A stretch of 6,809 bases of DNA. It comes from Bacteroidota bacterium (GTDB taxonomy: Bacteria; Bacteroidota; Bacteroidia; NS11-12g; UBA955). The position numbers were made by a program, and so were the translations under genes. Under the pieces are notes generated by a model, which saw only the letters and a program-made list of their open reading frames with translations, did no database searches and had not been told where the DNA came from. Positions within the stretch are counted from its first letter, which is position 1, and every line of letters begins with the position of its first letter. Positions 6,668-6,809 of the stretch are shown piece after piece. The stretch spans positions 1-6,809 of the forward strand of contig JAURQA010000107.1 in NCBI GenBank assembly GCA_030836345.1, in the 5' to 3' direction.

Positions 6668-6691
6668 TTCCATAAAAATTAGGTTATGTTT

Positions 6692-6699
6692 TAGATTTG
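6692..6699 (+). promoter_or_regulatory. Possible -7 element for the downstream RNA methyltransferase gene
   Basis: TAGATTTG is an exact TAnnTTTG match 20 bases before the proposed TTG start at 6720. Transcription would begin near 6706, giving a leader of about 14 bases. No clear TTTG is found at the -33 distance, so this is a half-supported promoter. Confidence 0.4.
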
Positions 6700-6719
6700 T
6701 GAAAAAGTGAATTAAGGAT

Positions 6720-6809
6720 TTGATAGCACCACAATATATAGAGAGTTTAAAAAACCCTAAAATTAAGCAGTTTAAAAAGTGGAGAGATAAAAGTCGCGAG
6801 CGCAAGAAA
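6720..6809 (+). CDS. Probable SpoU/TrmH-type RNA methyltransferase, N-terminal fragment (3' end outside window)
   Basis: Thirty codons are open to the window edge: (M)IAPQYIESLKNPKIKQF, then KKWRDKSRERKK. The SLKNPKIK...RDKSRERKK pattern matches the start of SpoU-family (TrmH/RlmB-like) 2'-O-ribose methyltransferases, whose substrate-binding N-terminal domain typically begins SLQNPKIK..LRDRK.R and continues to a G-F-VEG motif, here not reached. In frame, a TGA stop at 6708-6710 limits the start to between 6711 and 6720. The candidates are TTG at 6720 or a rarer ATT at 6711, and there is no ATG. TTG is chosen, but AAGGA at 6714-6718 is too close to serve as its Shine-Dalgarno. It is separated from the upstream DUF4199-like gene by 52 bases containing a possible promoter. 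The catalytic SPOUT domain lies outside the window, so the assignment rests on a short stretch. Confidence 0.55.
   Translation, partial: MIAPQYIESLKNPKIKQFKKWRDKSRERKK

Overview
The window looks like a chromosomal segment of a Bacteroidota bacterium, probably a marine or free-living member of the Flavobacteriia, Cytophagia or a related class. Four things point there: a secreted enzyme with a C-terminal type IX secretion (T9SS) sorting domain, a BatA-family membrane protein, a DUF4199-like protein, and several matches to the Bacteroidota promoter -7 element TAnnTTTG. Base composition is AT-rich. All genes lie on the + strand and no mobile element, CRISPR array or rRNA is visible.

Left part (1-805): the C-terminal half of an ornithine aminotransferase (rocD, cut by the window edge) is followed by tRNA-Leu(UAA), which has its own good promoter and an intrinsic terminator.

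Middle (806-2850): a single gene encodes a secreted GH16 endo-glucanase (laminarinase-like) built as signal peptide, unassigned N-terminal beta-rich domain, GH16 catalytic domain and T9SS type A tail. It is flanked by non-coding stretches of about 200 and 257 bases that hold short direct repeats and a possible weak terminator. No SusC/SusD genes are in view, so it is not visibly part of a polysaccharide utilisation locus.

Right part (2851-6719): a probable operon of three genes: a 662-residue BatA-like von Willebrand A membrane protein, a dihydroorotase-like protein that overlaps it by 4 bases (ATGA), and a four-helix DUF4199-like membrane protein 32 bases further on. The dihydroorotase-like protein keeps the family's overall sequence but has lost every metal ligand and catalytic position I can align (HxH, the HxED histidine, HVST, HHL, and the Asp and second His of SDHAPH), so it is very probably not an active dihydroorotase. 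Its translational coupling to a membrane protein suggests a different, perhaps structural, role.

The last 90 bases (6720-6809) look like the start of a SpoU/TrmH-type RNA methyltransferase that runs off the window. The most interesting part of the window is the BatA-like / pseudo-dihydroorotase / DUF4199 module.
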